In this document: piece by piece, positions 40,701-53,299 of the stretch
How positions within the stretch are numbered: position 1 is the first letter of the stretch
Layout: the number at the start of each line of letters is the position of its first letter
Assembly: GCF_029852145.1 (NCBI RefSeq)
Contig: NC_079973.1
Span: 19,920,422-19,984,421, forward strand
DNA length: 64,000 nt
Direction: 5' to 3'
From: Microplitis mediator
Taxonomy: Eukaryota > Arthropoda > Insecta > Hymenoptera > Braconidae
The notes under the pieces: model-generated
The model's database searches: none
What the model saw: the letters and a program-made list of their open reading frames with translations, nothing else
Told to the model about the DNA's origin: nothing
Made by a program: the position numbers and the translations under genes

Positions 40701-43700
40701 ATTGAGCAAAAATTAACCGCAAATTTTTCTTTACAACTTTTGCTATCAAATTGTCGGCAAATTCGGGCAGCTAATTTCAGGCAATTTCAATGTCAAATTG
40801 CAGTCAATTTCAAGCTAAAGTGGCTCTTAGGGTTTTTTTAATAAAGTCTGTGAAATAATCGATTCATCGACTCACAAAAACATCGAGAAAAAAAAATCGA
40901 TTATTGAAAAAAAAAAACCTGACAAGAGAAAAAAAAAGTAATTTCGGGTAAATTTAATTGGGTGACTTGCTACACACAAGCCATAAGATTTGAGTAATAA
41001 AATTATCAATATGACTCCTATTAGAGTGATAGATGAATATCTCAAGATTCGCCATAAGCCATCTTTTAACAAAAGATGGTTTGCTAATTACAACCGATTA
41101 CATTGTTTAGGCTTTGCCATTGGCCGCACAACAATGTAGAATAAAATTTTTTATATCAACTATTGACAATACCCTAAGATATAAAGCTCAATTAGCAATT
41201 AGTCGGACCACATTACCATTCTAAGCTATCACTGTGTTGTTTCCCAACATTTCCTGATTTTAATAGACTTGGGTAAGTAGTTACCTGCCATCAAATAGTA
41301 CTTAATCAGAAGACAGTGTTATTTAAAATTACCGAATTAAAACAAGAATGGATTGAGTGTTCCCGCACGGCAAGAATTCCGAATATTTTCAGGGAAATCT
41401 TAGATATTTATAAAGTATGATTTTGTGAAAATTTAATTCCTCTAATTGGAAAAATTCATCAGTAGAAATTTAGTACGAGACTCATTATTTAAAAACTTTT
41501 AATTCATTGTAAAGAATAGAGGTGAAATTAAAATATACCCGGCTAAAAAAAATTATATATAATTATAGAGAACTATATATAATTAAATTCCTATTCAATG
41601 CATGAAATGAATTATAAATTTTTGTTCATATAATAGAGACTCTATACTTTTTATTAAAATAATTTTTTTTTGTAAGTCCAAGTTTAATTTTTAAGAAAAA
41701 TTATTCATGGAAACATTGATAATGAATGCTAATGCCACGATGTAAAATAGGATATACTATGTTACCATAAAAAAATGTACTTGTCACGCTGTCAAATTAC
41801 AGAGGAGTACTCGTTCCAAAGTTGCTTCCAGCATTGGAATATAACAGTTCTGAAATAAGTTTCTTACCAGGGACACTACAACCGGTGGGCGCGATCTCGT
41901 GACGAGCATCGAACTACTTCCGCTGCTGCTTATAGCACCGGTGACTTCTCTCTCCTACATATATACACATATATATCTTTACTCCTAAGTTATTTTTCTC
42001 TTTGTTTAAGCTTTTTTTTTCTTGGTTGGAGCATACAAAAATTTTTGCGTTTAAAAAATAATATTTATTCCGAGAAAATTTATTGTTTTCAAACAAAAAA
42101 ATGTAATATTGCTTCAAAAAACTAACATATCTTTCTTAAAAAAAATATCTCATATTTAGAAAAAAAAACTCTTAAAACAAGTACATTTTTTTTTAGTTTA
42201 AGCATAAAAATATTTTGACTTGAGGAAAAAAATTCTGATTCAAAATAATTATTTACTAGGAGCGAAAAAATTTTAATTTTCTGAATTGTTAGAAAAAAAT
42301 CTCTTGTATGAAAATTGATTGTCTTATTGATTTTTCCGATACACTAATTCCCTGGTGAGTGATAAAATTCTAAACTGAAAAAAATTTTTTTCTATGTTAT
42401 TTAAATCTTGACATATTTCATCAATTTCTGGTGATGCCCAAAAAAAAAAATTGTTTTTCGGCACACCCTAATTTTTATATTATAAAATAATTTTAACTTT
42501 TAGTATTGATTACAAATACATTTTACAATTATCTGATGTTTTTGTAAATTATAACTACATAGAAAAAACAGTTAACTCGAATCCAGAAAAATACGAAAAT
42601 CAAAATTATCTTGCACCAAGTAAATAATTATCTTGATATTTTTATCTTAAGTCAAAAAAATTTTTTTTTCAAATCGACATATTTTTATGCTTAAATTGAA
42701 AAATTTTATCTTTTTCATTCTCGAAGAGCTCGAAAATGTATTCACGACAATGTTTTCGAGCTCAAGGAGTTCGGAAACAGCAGGAAGTTTTAGGGCTGGC
42801 TCGCAGGGTCAACCGAAAGACAGATTTTTTTGTGATGTAAAAGCGTCAATAGATTTAATTTTTATCTCTATTTACCGTTTTGATGGTTGATAAAGTAGAA
42901 ATGTAAGGTATTTTATTGGCCGTTTGAATTTAATTAATTGAGAATAAACTAACTTTGCAATGTTCTATATAAATACTTTTATTAAAAGATTGGCGTTTAA
43001 AATGTCCATTACTTGTTTTATTTTAGAAAAAAATAGGATATTAGATATTTTACCTCTATTTTACGTAAAAAATTTGTTGGAACTGTTTTTCTATTAACAC
43101 GGGCCATGTGCTGTACAATAACTTCGGCTTCATCTATCCTATTTTTACTGAGAAGCCATCGTGGAGATTCTGGTATTATCCACCAGTAGCTAAATAGTAA
43201 AATGAAAGGTACCGACGTTGCCAAAGACAGCGAAAACCAATTTCGCAAAAGATATCCCTAAAAAAAAACCAAGTAGAATTATTTTAAGTATAGACTCGGA
43301 GTATTATTGAATTATTTATAACTCTTAATTATCTGTAGAATTAATTGAGTATAAGAATAATAATAGTCAAAGTGTATTTAAATATTCATGAATACTAAGT
43401 TTTACTTTTAATATTTTAGTACTTTATCTTCGTTTCATATTATTTATTTAACAAAAAAAAAACAATTTTTATTTTTTGTTATTTATACATTCTTGAGCTA
43501 ATACATTAAACTCGATTACTATGCAAAAGTCGTTGAGTAATTTGCACATAAAGTGAATAAGAGAATGAAAAAAATAAAAAATACATGAAAAATATATTAA
43601 AGTAATTGTTTAGTAATTAATTATATATTGATTTTTTACAATTTAAGGTCAATTATTATTAATCATTTTTTTTTTTCGTTGAGAGTTCAAAAAATTTTTT

Positions 43701-45041
43701 TTTTAATGGAATAAATAAATTTTAATTTATTAGTACTCGAATATTAAGTGAAAGTTATATGAAAAAATATTGATATTTACCAGCAACGCAAGAAGACACA
43801 TGGCGGTAGCAAAAAACATACAAATAACCATTCCTGCAAATGTTCTGTACCTTGGACCCATTAATTCCAATGCTGAAACAATGAAATATATTTTTATTTT
43901 GTTTTAAATAATTAATATTCATTTGAAATATGTGTTATTATTATTATTGTTATTTGTTGAATGGGTTATAAAAACTTACCAAGAATGAATGGTATTTGAT
44001 AAATGGCAGGAAAAAATAGGCCATTGACAGTTCTAAGTGCTGTATATACAACATAATTAGGACTAAAACTCGTTGCAATTGAAAATATAACTTCTAGAAA
44101 TAGTATAGCAAAGAATGCAGTTCTTCTACCCCATTTGTCAGCAATCCATCCAAATACAACGTTACCAAACAGACTTCCAACGTAGAAGAATGTTGTGGAT
44201 GTGGATGGCAGCCAACTGTTGTCACATACCAAATCTAGCTACGTGGATGCAAAATACAATTAAGATAATGAAATTCATTATTCAAATTAAATTAATTAAT
44301 TATTTTTATTATTAAATATATAAACCATTTTAATTTTGTAGTCTTATTTTCAATATTTTTTGATGGATTAAAATACTATTAGGGAGGGTGGGGGTCTCTT
44401 TAACTGTCAGAGCGAAATCAGGAATTTTATAAATTTCGGAGCGAAATGTATCGGGGGTGAAACGGAGCATCTATAAAATTTAACGTAATATAAAATGAAA
44501 TTTTTTTTGGTAATTAATTAATTAAAGTGAGAAAAAATGACATTTTTTGCTATAGTTTTTAGAAGTAACCTGTCGTACTTATTAAAATTAATAAAAATTG
44601 ATTACTCGCTTAGGTACCCCGTCATGTCCCACTCTCTACTATTTATATTTAATAATAATATTAATATATTTATTATTAAAAATAATATTATATAAAAATA
44701 TTATCACTATACTGTAAAAAATTCGCGGAGTGAAGGCGGATTAAATCCGGAGTGAATGCGGAGTGAATGAATTTTTAATTATTCACTCCCCTCGGAGTGA
44801 AATTCACTCCGCAGGGGAGTTTTGGAAATATTATTAATAAAAAATAACTCCACTAAATAAAATCGAAGTAAAAATTCGCGTATTACATTATTGATCAGCT
44901 GATATGCACACACATACACACATACATATTTAGGCACACACGCGCACTCGCACACACACGCACGCACACATTTGTACACACGAACACATTTGCACACACG
45001 TACACAAACACCTGCACACACCCAAACACACATGCACGCAA

Positions 45042-45083
<42 letters not shown>

Positions 45084-48000
45084 TGTTTAGCAGTTTCATA
45101 TAAATTAATATAAATTTATTTAAGTATTAAAACTCCGGACCGGAGTGAATTGGGAGTGAAATAAAATCCGCGTCACTCCGAGATCACTCCGCTAAAAAAA
45201 AACTCCCAATTCACTCCGCATGCGGAGTGATTTTTTTTAAAACTCCGGAACTCCGAGTGGCGGAGTGATCTCGGAGTGACGCGGATTTTATTTCACTCCC
45301 AATTCACTCCGGATTTTTTTACAGTGTATTGATAAAGTTAACGTTAATATTTCACTGTAAAAAATCGGGAGTGAATTCGTAGTGATTACGGATTTCATTT
45401 CAATCCAAATGCACTTCACCACTTATAGTTCTGGAATTTCAGAAAAAATATGAGGTTAATGCGGAGCTTGTTTTTTCAACGGAGTGATTTCGAAGCGATC
45501 TGGATTTTATTTAAATCCAAATTTACTTCGATTCGGAGTTTTAATATTTGAATAAGCTCCTTTTAGGAGTGAATTTCACTTTGACCCGGAGTTTTAATTT
45601 AAGATAAACTCCCCTTCGGAGTGAACTTTACTTTAAGGGAATTAAATAAATACACAGTCATCCACTCTGCATTCACTCCGGATTTAGTTTGCGTTCACTC
45701 CGCAAATTTTTTACTGTGTATTATTCAGAAAAATTAGTAATATATATTATTATTGATTAGTGGTCTCTATAAACTATGTTTCAAGTTTCCGCGGTTATTA
45801 CATATTTTCCCAACTTAAAACTTTTGTCGATTCCGATTTTTATCGTACAACTTATTATAAATTAATTCCGTCTGGTATTTTCTACTCAAGAACCTAAAAA
45901 AAAATTTTATTTAATAACATATACTGGTACTAATTACTTTTTAAAATCGTTCATAAATTTTATTTTCTAATAATAATCTATTTGGTATTCGTACTGATAT
46001 TTAAATACGATAATTATGCGGGTGATTTATTTTATTTTCGATAAAAATTACCGTAGTAAAATTTTCTGCTATCATCAAAGTATTTATAGAAAATCCTGTC
46101 ATTTATATAAAAATGTCTTTTAAAAATTTATTACTTGTAAAAAAAAAAATTATTTTCAGTCCTTTACAAAAAGTATTTATCGATTTTTCATTTTTCGATA
46201 TGCAAAAATGGAATCGTCCTGCATAAAAGAAAGTACTGTGCCCGTACATACAGAGATAAAATTATAAATATTTGCCAAGTAAAAATATTAAAAAAAAGTT
46301 ATTTTTCACAAGATTATTACATAAATATAATAATTAAAAATAATGTGATGAAATTTTTCACTGAAAAGTTGGGTAATAATTGATATGAGCGTAAAGTACT
46401 TATGACAGGAACAGAAGCTGATTGATGAAGCACTTCTCTTGAGCTAATACAGCATACCAGTGCAACAGTGTGTCACCCGTGAATACATATATAGATATAT
46501 AGATATAGATATCCATCCATGATAGTGATTGAGGAGTGGAAAAGGAAGAAGAGAGAAAAACATTTTAATCAATCATTCTCGACATTGACACAAATAAACG
46601 TATTAACTAATAAGATTCATCCAAGTATCTAACTTATATATACATATATCGCTCTTAATATAAACTAATATAATAATTTGTAATTATTATTCATTTTAGT
46701 GTAAGCTGGTTATCAAGTATTGTACAGTATCGCGCTGTACTGCGGTAAAATATGAATAAAAAAATAGAAAAAAAATAATCATAATAATAATAAACGGTGA
46801 GAGTTTATTGCTACTGGTACAATTAGTTGAAGTTTGTCCGGACGATAATAGTGTGTGTAGGCTCCCACAGCAAGAGATGTCCATCACCGTCAGTTGACAG
46901 GAGGAGCGTGTCCCTCTATGTACTTATTCGGTACGGTATCTACCTCATAGCCCTCTCTTTGAGTAAACCCGCATTTAACCCTTCTCTTATGTGTATGCAG
47001 TACTCGACTCTTTTACAACTTCAAACTTCAACCTTCTGATAAAACTACTATCCAATACTTTTATTACTATTATTATATTTAATATTAATTCTCATAGCAA
47101 AATTTTGACATGAATTTATAGTAAAATAAAAAAATAAATAATCATTACGGTTCCCGTGTTACAAAATTTGTTCAGAAAAATTTTTATTGTATACTGTAGA
47201 AAATTTTGGTGTAAAAATGGCCCCAAGAACTTTACACGGCCGTGTAGGGTGAAATAACGGTGTAAAAAATCCTCGGTGTCAATTATACATCCGGGTAATT
47301 TCATCACGGTGTAATATAGTTTTTTTACACCATTCCGTGTTACACCAAAAACTTTACACCGAGTTCAAAAAATTTTTACAGTATTGACGGTGCGAAAATT
47401 TGTAATTCACACCGCCTAAATTTAACACGATATTTGAAGTAATTTTTACGCTGAGTCCGAAATTTTTTTAGTGTTGATGGTGTCAAAATTTTTAATTCAC
47501 ACCGCCTAAATTTAGCATGATATTTGGCGTAATTTTCACACCAAAATTTCTACACCGAGTCATTTACACTACACCGAGTTCAAAAAATTTTTACAGTATT
47601 GGCGGTGCAAAAATTTATAATTCACACCACCTAAATTTAATACGATATTTGGTGTAATTTTCACACCAAAATTTTTACACCGAGTCTAAAAATTTTTGAC
47701 AGTGTACTGAACTTCAAAATGTGACACAATGATACATTTTTTATTAATTATTTTTCGAAGTTCAAAAGTAATTAATAAAAAAGTTAGTTCATTGATCATC
47801 AATAAGTTATATTTTTATCTAAAGAATTTTTTATCAATATGAAAATCATCATATTGTGATTTATTTAGCATGAATAAAATGTTAATGTTGTTGCAATAAT
47901 TCCGAATGCAACAAGAGCATAATTTTATAACTTCAAACTAAATCTAATAAAATAACTGGATAGTTTAATATCCTACTAAACCTAATCTTGAGTAGGCATA

Positions 48001-51000
48001 AAATTTGTACCAATTACTGTAGTTAGTAGTCTGTAATCATTGAATTTCAACTGATATATATGTATATTTATAAATTTTTTCTACAATGTGGGCTGTAGCT
48101 TAGAGCTTCCAGCTTCCGGTGAAAAAACGTCACTTCATCTGAGTCAAGTTCTGACCCCTTCGGTGATCAGTCAGCAAAATTTTTTTAAATTTTTTATTCA
48201 AGTGAAAAATTATTCATAAACTTCTAATTACTGTCTACACTGTAATAGAAAGAGAGAGAAAAAGGGTGAGCGAAAAAATAAAAGTTTGTTTGAAGAATTT
48301 AAGAAACGGAAGTAATGTAGCGGAAGGACGTTGGATGTTGGAATTTGTTGGATGTACGTCAATGCAACGCACCGAGTACCAAGTAAATACTGTACTGACT
48401 ATATATATATTTATATATATGTAGATATTGTAATGTGTAGGTGTGGAAGTAGTGTAGTACTCTCTGGTGGCTTGGGTGAGTGTTTGATGTGTGACATATC
48501 ACATGACCGGATATGCGGGGGTAGGTAAATTGGTCGGCAATTGCTGACGCCACTAGAGCCTGAAAAACCTATCGGCCAGTCACTCCGTATCAACTATTTA
48601 TCTACATACCTGGATTACTATTTTCAAGGTGAATGCACTCTTTTATTATTACCATGACCATTATCAACGTCATCATCATCATCATCATTACCATCCATTA
48701 ACCTTACTGACATAAGGGCTCATATATATGTATATATATATATACATCGTAAAAAGAGCGGTGTTAAAAATTAACTTAATTTACACCACGCGGTGTTAGA
48801 ATGAAGTAACACCGATATAGGCGGTGTTAAAGCGGTGTAAAAAAAATTTCACGTATAGAAATTAGAAAAAAAAAATATTACATATAAAAAAATATAAAAT
48901 TTAATGAATATAATCTGAAGGGAATTTCAATTTTGCTATGTACTTATTTATGTTATACGTAATTTATTTAAAAATTACACAATTTTACGCCCACTATTTC
49001 AATCACCAATAATTTAATTAATTAATAAAAACACTTTTTAACTGTAGTTATCGAGTAAATAAAAATATTCACAAAGTAAAATGTTTTCAACACAGAAAAA
49101 TATTTTAACACCGTGAAATTTTTTCAACACCGGTAAAGAATATTTACACCGGCGGCGGTATTATTTGAACATCGCTTTCGGTGTTAAAATTCAATACTGA
49201 AAATTTTAACATCTACACCGCCTGGACTTACTCCGGTTTTTTGTTACAGTATATATAATAAATATAATCCAACTAATTTAATTAATAAATTATGATAAAT
49301 AATTGTATAAATTTAATTGTATATAACTAATGTACGTGTAATTTATTGCTTTATCATCAATAAGTAATTAATTATATTGGACTTTTAATTGATTCGTACT
49401 TCAGATAAATTAAAAAAAAAAGTATATCTATTAATCTGTTGTACTTCAAATGAATAAATGAATTTTGAATAAATTATTAATTTAACTTCAAATGAATTAT
49501 TGGATTATGTATATCGATTAGTGGGCATAAAACGAATCATTTAAATTTTAATTACTATATACTGATTTTATATGAATATCAAAGTAGCTATTGATTATAT
49601 ACTGCGCTTTGAATAAATAATTATAATTTAAATTTATTATTATAGACTTCGAAATATTCGACATAGTAAATGATATATTAATATTTAAATTTATACTTAT
49701 TCACCATCACCATTACTGTCAATTATCTCATATGAGTGTTAAACTAATAAATAATTTATTTATCTGATATTAATTGTTTAAATGTTTTGATAAAAAAAAA
49801 TTTCAATTCATTTAATTATGTAATTTAATGTTAATTAAATTCTTCAATCATTTTATAGTAAGTTAATTAGTTTTAGTAATTATCGACGTATGTGAAGTAT
49901 TTCCTCTGATTTATGAGAAAAGCAATTAAAGATTTTAATAGAACTAGTAATGACTTTGAATATACTTATTAATAGACTTGCTTTTAATAATAACAATAAT
50001 TTTTTTTTAATTATTTCAAATTAACTATTTAATTTTTAATAAAATTATTATTTAATACATAATAAGCATTTATCACACGTTGAAAATTAGTGTAATTTGA
50101 TCTACGGAGGTAATAATTTAAGTTTACCGAGAAAATTTGTTGACTATGTAGAAGTACAGTCTCATTTTTAGTTACGAAAAATCGAAATTTTTTAATTTTT
50201 AATTTCCCGCTAAGAGAATTTAAAATTTAAAAAAGAAGGGAAGTTATTGGTTTCGGTTTGATTTTCGAAAATCACGTTCTTATCATATTTTGACGTTTTG
50301 AGGTCTTAGGAAGCTATTTTGACTATTTCTAGATGGACGTCCGACCACGTGTATGTGAGCATGTGTGTGTGTGTAAACTTTTGTAGTCCGACGATATCTT
50401 AGACTTACAACTGATTAGATTTTGGAATCGATCGGTTTAGTAGTTTACAAGTTCTACAAAAAATTAAAATCAGGAAATTTTTTTTTTGCACACCTCGAAT
50501 GCGAAGTGGAGAGATAGTGCTCTACTGTCGCAAAATTTCAGAGCAGGGTTGTCGTCAACTTAAGTCATCTCGACTAATTTTATATAGCACTTAAGTAAGA
50601 AAAAAATGCACCAATGACAAGAGGGGATTCCAATAATCAATTTCGAAATAATAATAAGACCTCTTGTTGATTATATTATTAAAAAAAAGTTGATCGAAAA
50701 AAATTTTAGTTGGACGTCAATTGGTTTGTTCACTGAAATAGCGCGATGTAAACACGATATTTTTTATTATTTGTTGCAATAACTTGTAAATCGCTCGACC
50801 GATTTGTTTCAAAGTTCGATCTAATCTAAGTCTCAACAAGCTCTTTTGATTGCCGCAGACCATGTGCAAATCGGCCGATTTGTTCTAAAGATATCGTCGG
50901 ACAAAAATTACTTTTTTGGCCCACAGGATCAACCGTTTTTCAGATTTTTTTTTTTTTAAACTTATTCTCAGTGGATTCACAAAAAAAAACGTCATGATCG

Positions 51001-53299
51001 TCGATAATAAATATTTTAATAAATAATATCAGTTTATAAGTCTAAAAAATAATATACTATTTTTAAATTGTAATGAAAAAATTTTTTTTTAATTTTTAGA
51101 ATAATTCTAATACTTTGACGACTGTTAAACTTTTTACAATGGTAACTTTGATCAAAAATAAAACAAATGTTTATTTTTACGTTATGTAAGAAAACTAATA
51201 AAAATATATTTTTTTAAAGCAGAAAGTGAGTGAGAATGTTCTATTGTATAATTACTGATAATTTTAAAGCAAATATTCCCCTACTAATTGTTAATAATTA
51301 CTCTTAATCTAAGTAAACATGAGACAAGATAACTTTTTATTGTTTTTATAAATAACTAGTCACTCGAAAAGTAAAGTATGTATTCTATTCATAGTAGTTT
51401 TGTACTGTAAAAAACTAAAAATAGTAACAGAAATTAATAATTATTTTGAACAAATCTCGCAGGATTACTCTAAATCACAGGATAATTTTACATAAAATAT
51501 ATCTAGTAATATTTAAAAATTTTTTTTTCAAGAATGTGCGATAAAGTTGTGAATCTGAGACAATGATGAGAAGACGTTTTAAATAGATAGGGCAGTAAAA
51601 GGCCAAGGCGATGTGTTACAATAAAATGTCACGTGAAATTAAAGTCGCGTGTTAGTCTGCACGGGACATATTAGAAACAACCTAATCAACAATTATTAAC
51701 ACTTGTAAAATATGTATATCTATGTACATTAAAATATACATGTATAATATATAGACTCTCGAGAAATTATGCAAATTAAAATAAAACCAAGGGACTGAAA
51801 CGATCAAACATGTGTGAGCTCAAGATCACCCACTTTATCTCTCTAGTATCTTATACAAAGTCTAGTTTAAATTAAATTTCTTAAACTTTTTAAATTCATA
51901 CCCTCATTAAATAATTTAATTAATTATAATTACACTGTAAAAAATCATGAGTGAATTTGTAGTGATTACGGATTTTATTTAAATCCCAGTTCACTCGGAG
52001 TTCCGGAGTTTTAAAAATTAACTCCGCATACGGAGTAAACAGAGTTTGTGTTTTTTCTAGCGGAGTGATTTCGGAGTGAATTGGATTTTATTTAAATCCG
52101 CATTCACTCCGATTTGGAATTTCTATACTAAAATATAAACTTCTTTTGGGAGTGAATTTACTACGAACCAGAGTTTTAATATTAAAATAAAATCTCCCCT
52201 TCATAGTGAATTTTACTCCAAGGGGATCAAATAAATATACAGTCGTCCGCTCCGCATTTACTCCAGATTTAATCCGAAAATTTTTTGTAGTGTATCTGGA
52301 CTTTTTTTTAATTTATTGTGACAGCGAAAATTACTTAGTTGGTAATAAAATAAAAAGAGAGAGTTTACCTCTGTGACAAGAGTACTGTCATAGTCCCGCC
52401 GATCATAATTCCATCCGTACAGACACTTGGTGACCGGCCAGTCGACACTACTGACGGGGGTTGGAAATTTAGCGGTTGAAATACCGTCGTTGGCTAAATA
52501 ATTAACTTGGTGCAACCATTCTTCTATAATAGACGTGTAGTTTACGTCGTACATGTGACACCTCGAGTACTGACGTCTGCCGTCTGACCTTACGGTGTAC
52601 GGTAACGATAACGCTTTACGTTCGTCTAGTGTCATAAAACTTGTTATATTTTCTAACTCTGGTATCCTGCACCAATGATCAGGTGATGCACTCACAAATA
52701 CCTGTAATTATTTTCAAACAATAATTATTAATTTATTAAAAATTTTTTAGTCAATCGAATTAAAATTAAATAAATAAATAATTAAATAAAAAATTTTGGC
52801 AAAAAAAAAAGAAATTATTTAATTAAAAAAAAATAATTGATAAAATTTATACACAATAATTGATAAAGAGATTAAAATTAATTGGAACGTTAAAGAATTT
52901 CTTTTCTTTTTTTATTTTAAATGAACAAAAATTTTTATTTTAATGATAATTTGAATAATTTCATTTTTAATTAATAAAGTTAAAAAAAATTAAGTTTAAT
53001 TTAAATATAATTACGTAATAAATTAAAAATGAAAATTTAATTGATGAATCACTTCATAGAAAAGTTCACACATTCTTCTGATGATAATAAATGAATTATC
53101 ATACTCGTTCCATTAAGTAACAATAAAAAAATTTATTAAACCCATTAAGTACAAAAAAAAAAAAAGTAATCACCTGGGAAAAGGCCAGAAAAGCCGCTGG
53201 TAGTGTAGCTGGTATACAGAGCAAATAATACATGATATTTTGATATCGGCCCTTCTCACCCACATGCACCAAGACCTCATCAAAGTCTATGGAGCTCAT
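34390..53299 (-). CDS. Organic cation transporter-like protein (SLC22/MFS), 692 aa, nine exons
   Basis: Exons on the minus strand (53174-53299, 52369-52701, 43980-44238, 43781-43872, 43054-43257, 39854-40106, 37616-37747, 36331-36685, 34390-34714) join in frame to 692 residues. The start SSIDFDEVLVHVGEKGRYQ, TM1 (about 22-44), a large extracellular loop from ASPDHWCRIPEL with N-glycosylation sites NIT and NYT, LDLVCDNSWL, the MFS motif GWIADKWGRR (183-192), ELMGPRYRTFAG, PESPRWLL (299-306), a cytoplasmic loop, FDWVANAVVYNGLSY and the second MFS motif MDRLGRR (438-444) are all SLC22 signatures. About twelve membrane segments are expected. The last exon adds a cytoplasmic tail of about 107 residues with RR/KR clusters, a Gln run and Asp/Glu-rich blocks. 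The family moves organic cations or zwitterions across the plasma membrane; the substrate cannot be told from sequence. Span 18.9 kb, full of elements. Confidence 0.93.
35119..35389. mobile_element. MITE family E, copy 2 (uninterrupted)
   Basis: CCCGGGTCACAATATCTAGC at the left, GAGGCTAGATATTTTGACCC then GGG at the right. Interior AGCCTC / GAGGCT words. In transporter intron 8, it shows the unbroken form of the element at 17741. Confidence 0.85.
35466..36090. mobile_element. Foldback element with a nested insertion (related to repeat F)
   Basis: The left arm (AGACAATGCCCCTCATTTTT to ATATAGATTTAAAAAAAAAT) and right arm (AAATCTATATCTTAGCGAAA to GGGGGCACTATCT) are inverted. The left arm is broken at 35613-35751 by another element. 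The arms resemble the outer parts of repeat F at 18700-19690. Confidence 0.75.
35613..35751. mobile_element. 139-bp palindromic MITE with a visible TA target duplication
   Basis: CTCTCTAAACATGA and TCATGTTTAGAGAG are the ends, and TA lies on each side (35611-35612, 35752-35753). The opposite arm of the host foldback keeps the empty site with a single TA. Confidence 0.9.
36331..36685 (-). CDS. Transporter exon 8 (TM10-TM12)
   Basis: Acceptor ttaatag, DAVWVTVSLAMIGKFGIA, VGELLPTVLRSQAMG, VFLPETLNIHLPQTIEEGER. It ends CCCAA before donor gtaatt in phase 2. Without splicing the frame would stop at once (AAG TAA), giving a shorter form. Confidence 0.9.
36828..37296. mobile_element. Inverted-repeat element (CCCGTGTAAAAAAA ends) in transporter intron 7
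   Basis: CCCGTGTAAAAAAATTATTA and TTTTTTTACACGGG are the ends. The interior mirrors AATTCATGATGAA / TTCATCATGAATT words. Confidence 0.78.
37616..37747 (-). CDS. Transporter exon 7 (second MFS motif)
   Basis: 132 bp: acceptor gtcaacag, GGIVEIPSYVITWYAMDRLG, RRWVLCLTMLLGG, ending CMFVPE with donor gtaaat. The VEIPxY and DRLGRR motifs fix the identity. Confidence 0.9.
38563..39149. mobile_element. Foldback element (ATAGAGTAGAGGTTCC ends) in transporter intron 6
   Basis: The left arm 38563-38791 and right arm 38925-39149 are inverted copies: GTGGCCACTGCTCCATTTTT against AAAAATGGAGCAGTGGCCAC, and CTTCTACCCTA against TAGGGTAGAGG. Confidence 0.82.
39854..40106 (-). CDS. Transporter exon 6 (central loop, TM7)
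   Basis: Acceptor cattcattag, then METLKKRGISCNGRNSS and a polar, proline-rich loop, MDIIKNPNIRKKF, and TM7 ending AFFI in phase 1. The internal Met is not a start, since SLC22 needs the first six segments. Confidence 0.9.
40107..43053 (-). other. Transporter intron 5 (2,947 bp)
   Basis: AT-rich. It holds dispersed repeat G copy 2 (42465-42715) and a fragment of repeat F at 42716-42840 (GAGCTCGAAAATG, CAGGAAGTTTTAGGGCTGGC). No exon is supported in 40107-42460. Confidence 0.45.
42465..42715. repeat. Dispersed repeat G, copy 2
   Basis: It matches 30715-30985 in order and orientation with substitutions and small gaps. Confidence 0.6.
43054..43257 (-). CDS. Transporter exon 5 (PESPRWL)
   Basis: An acceptor after a T run, then GYLLRNWFSLSLATSV, PESPRWLLSKNRIDEAEVIV, ending KIE before donor gtaaaa. 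Confidence 0.92.
43781..43872 (-). CDS. Transporter exon 4
   Basis: 92 bp with no long ORF of its own: acceptor tgtttcag, then ALELMGPRYRTFAGMVICMF and so on to LLALL, donor gtaaat in phase 0. The ELMGPRYRTF block is diagnostic of SLC22. Confidence 0.9.
43980..44238 (-). CDS. Transporter exon 3 (TM2-TM4, first MFS motif)
   Basis: Acceptor cacgtag precedes LDLVCDNSWLPSTST. Carries GWIADKWGRR. Donor gtaagt after CTTG, phase 1. Confidence 0.92.
44711..45326. mobile_element. MITE family A, copy 8, with internal CA tract
   Basis: ACTGTAAAAAATTCGCGGAG opens and CGGATTTTTTTACAGTG closes the copy. Its right half holds a strong palindrome around GCATGCGGAGTG (GAGTGACGCGGATTTTATTT and its inverse). 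The loop contains the microsatellite 44905-45080. Confidence 0.82.
44905..45080. repeat. Degenerate (CA)n microsatellite
   Basis: CACACA units are interspersed with TGCACG and CTCGCA variants and end in a pure (CA)n run at 45052-45080. The Cys/Val-rich minus-strand ORFs here are artefacts of the repeat. Confidence 0.92.
45353..45718. mobile_element. MITE family A, copy 9
   Basis: CACTGTAAAAAATCGGGAGT and CACTCCGCAAATTTTTTACTGTG bound a nearly full-length copy directly after copy 8. Confidence 0.82.
47194..47704. mobile_element. MITE family H (GGTGTAAAAAT words) with tandem internal units, copy 1
   Basis: CTGTAGAAAATTTTGGTGTA at the left, AAAATTTTTGACAGTG at the right, TA on each side. A unit of about 110 bp (GGTGCAAAAATTTATAATTC to ACACCGAGTC) repeats three times inside. 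Confidence 0.78.
48745..49250. mobile_element. MITE family H, copy 2 (diverged)
   Basis: ATCGTAAAAAGAGCGGTGTT at the left and ACTCCGGTTTTTTGTTACAG at the right. Mirrored CGGTGTTA / TAACACCG words occur throughout. Confidence 0.7.
50195..50960. repeat. Dispersed repeat F, copy 2
   Basis: It aligns with 18780-19570, lacks the nested palindrome found there and carries instead an extra stretch with TGTGAGCATGTGTGTGTG. It has no coding capacity. Confidence 0.75.
51933..52292. mobile_element. MITE family A, copy 10, next to transporter exon 2
   Basis: CACTGTAAAAAATCATGAGT and CCGAAAATTTTTTGTAGTG are the ends, with TA on both flanks (51931-51932, 52293-52294). It ends 77 bp from the exon 2 donor. 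Confidence 0.85.
52369..52701 (-). CDS. Transporter exon 2 (extracellular loop)
   Basis: Acceptor aattacag precedes VFVSASPDHWCRIPELENIT. It ends DSTLVTE, then donor gtaaac in phase 0. It contains the loop cysteines and two N-glycosylation sequons. Confidence 0.9.
53174..53299 (-). CDS. Transporter exon 1
   Basis: ATG at 53297-53299. 42 codons to TTTTCCCAG, then donor gtgatt. Encodes the cytoplasmic N-terminus and most of TM1. Confidence 0.88.

Larger units (their letters stand above)
44239..52368 (-). other. Transporter intron 2 (8,130 bp)
   Basis: The largest intron, containing family A copies (44711-45326, 45353-45718, 51933-52292), a CA tract, two family H elements and repeat F copy 2. 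GC-richer stretches at 46700-47035 and 48420-48600 are unexplained and could be enhancers or alternative first exons. 49260-50190 is featureless AT-rich DNA. Confidence 0.45.

Noticed and set aside
44779..45099. Cysteine/valine-rich minus-strand ORFs resembling a toxin-like peptide
   Set aside because: They are translations of a degenerate (CA)n tract within a MITE; the regular alternation of Cys, Val and Ala codons follows from the repeat.
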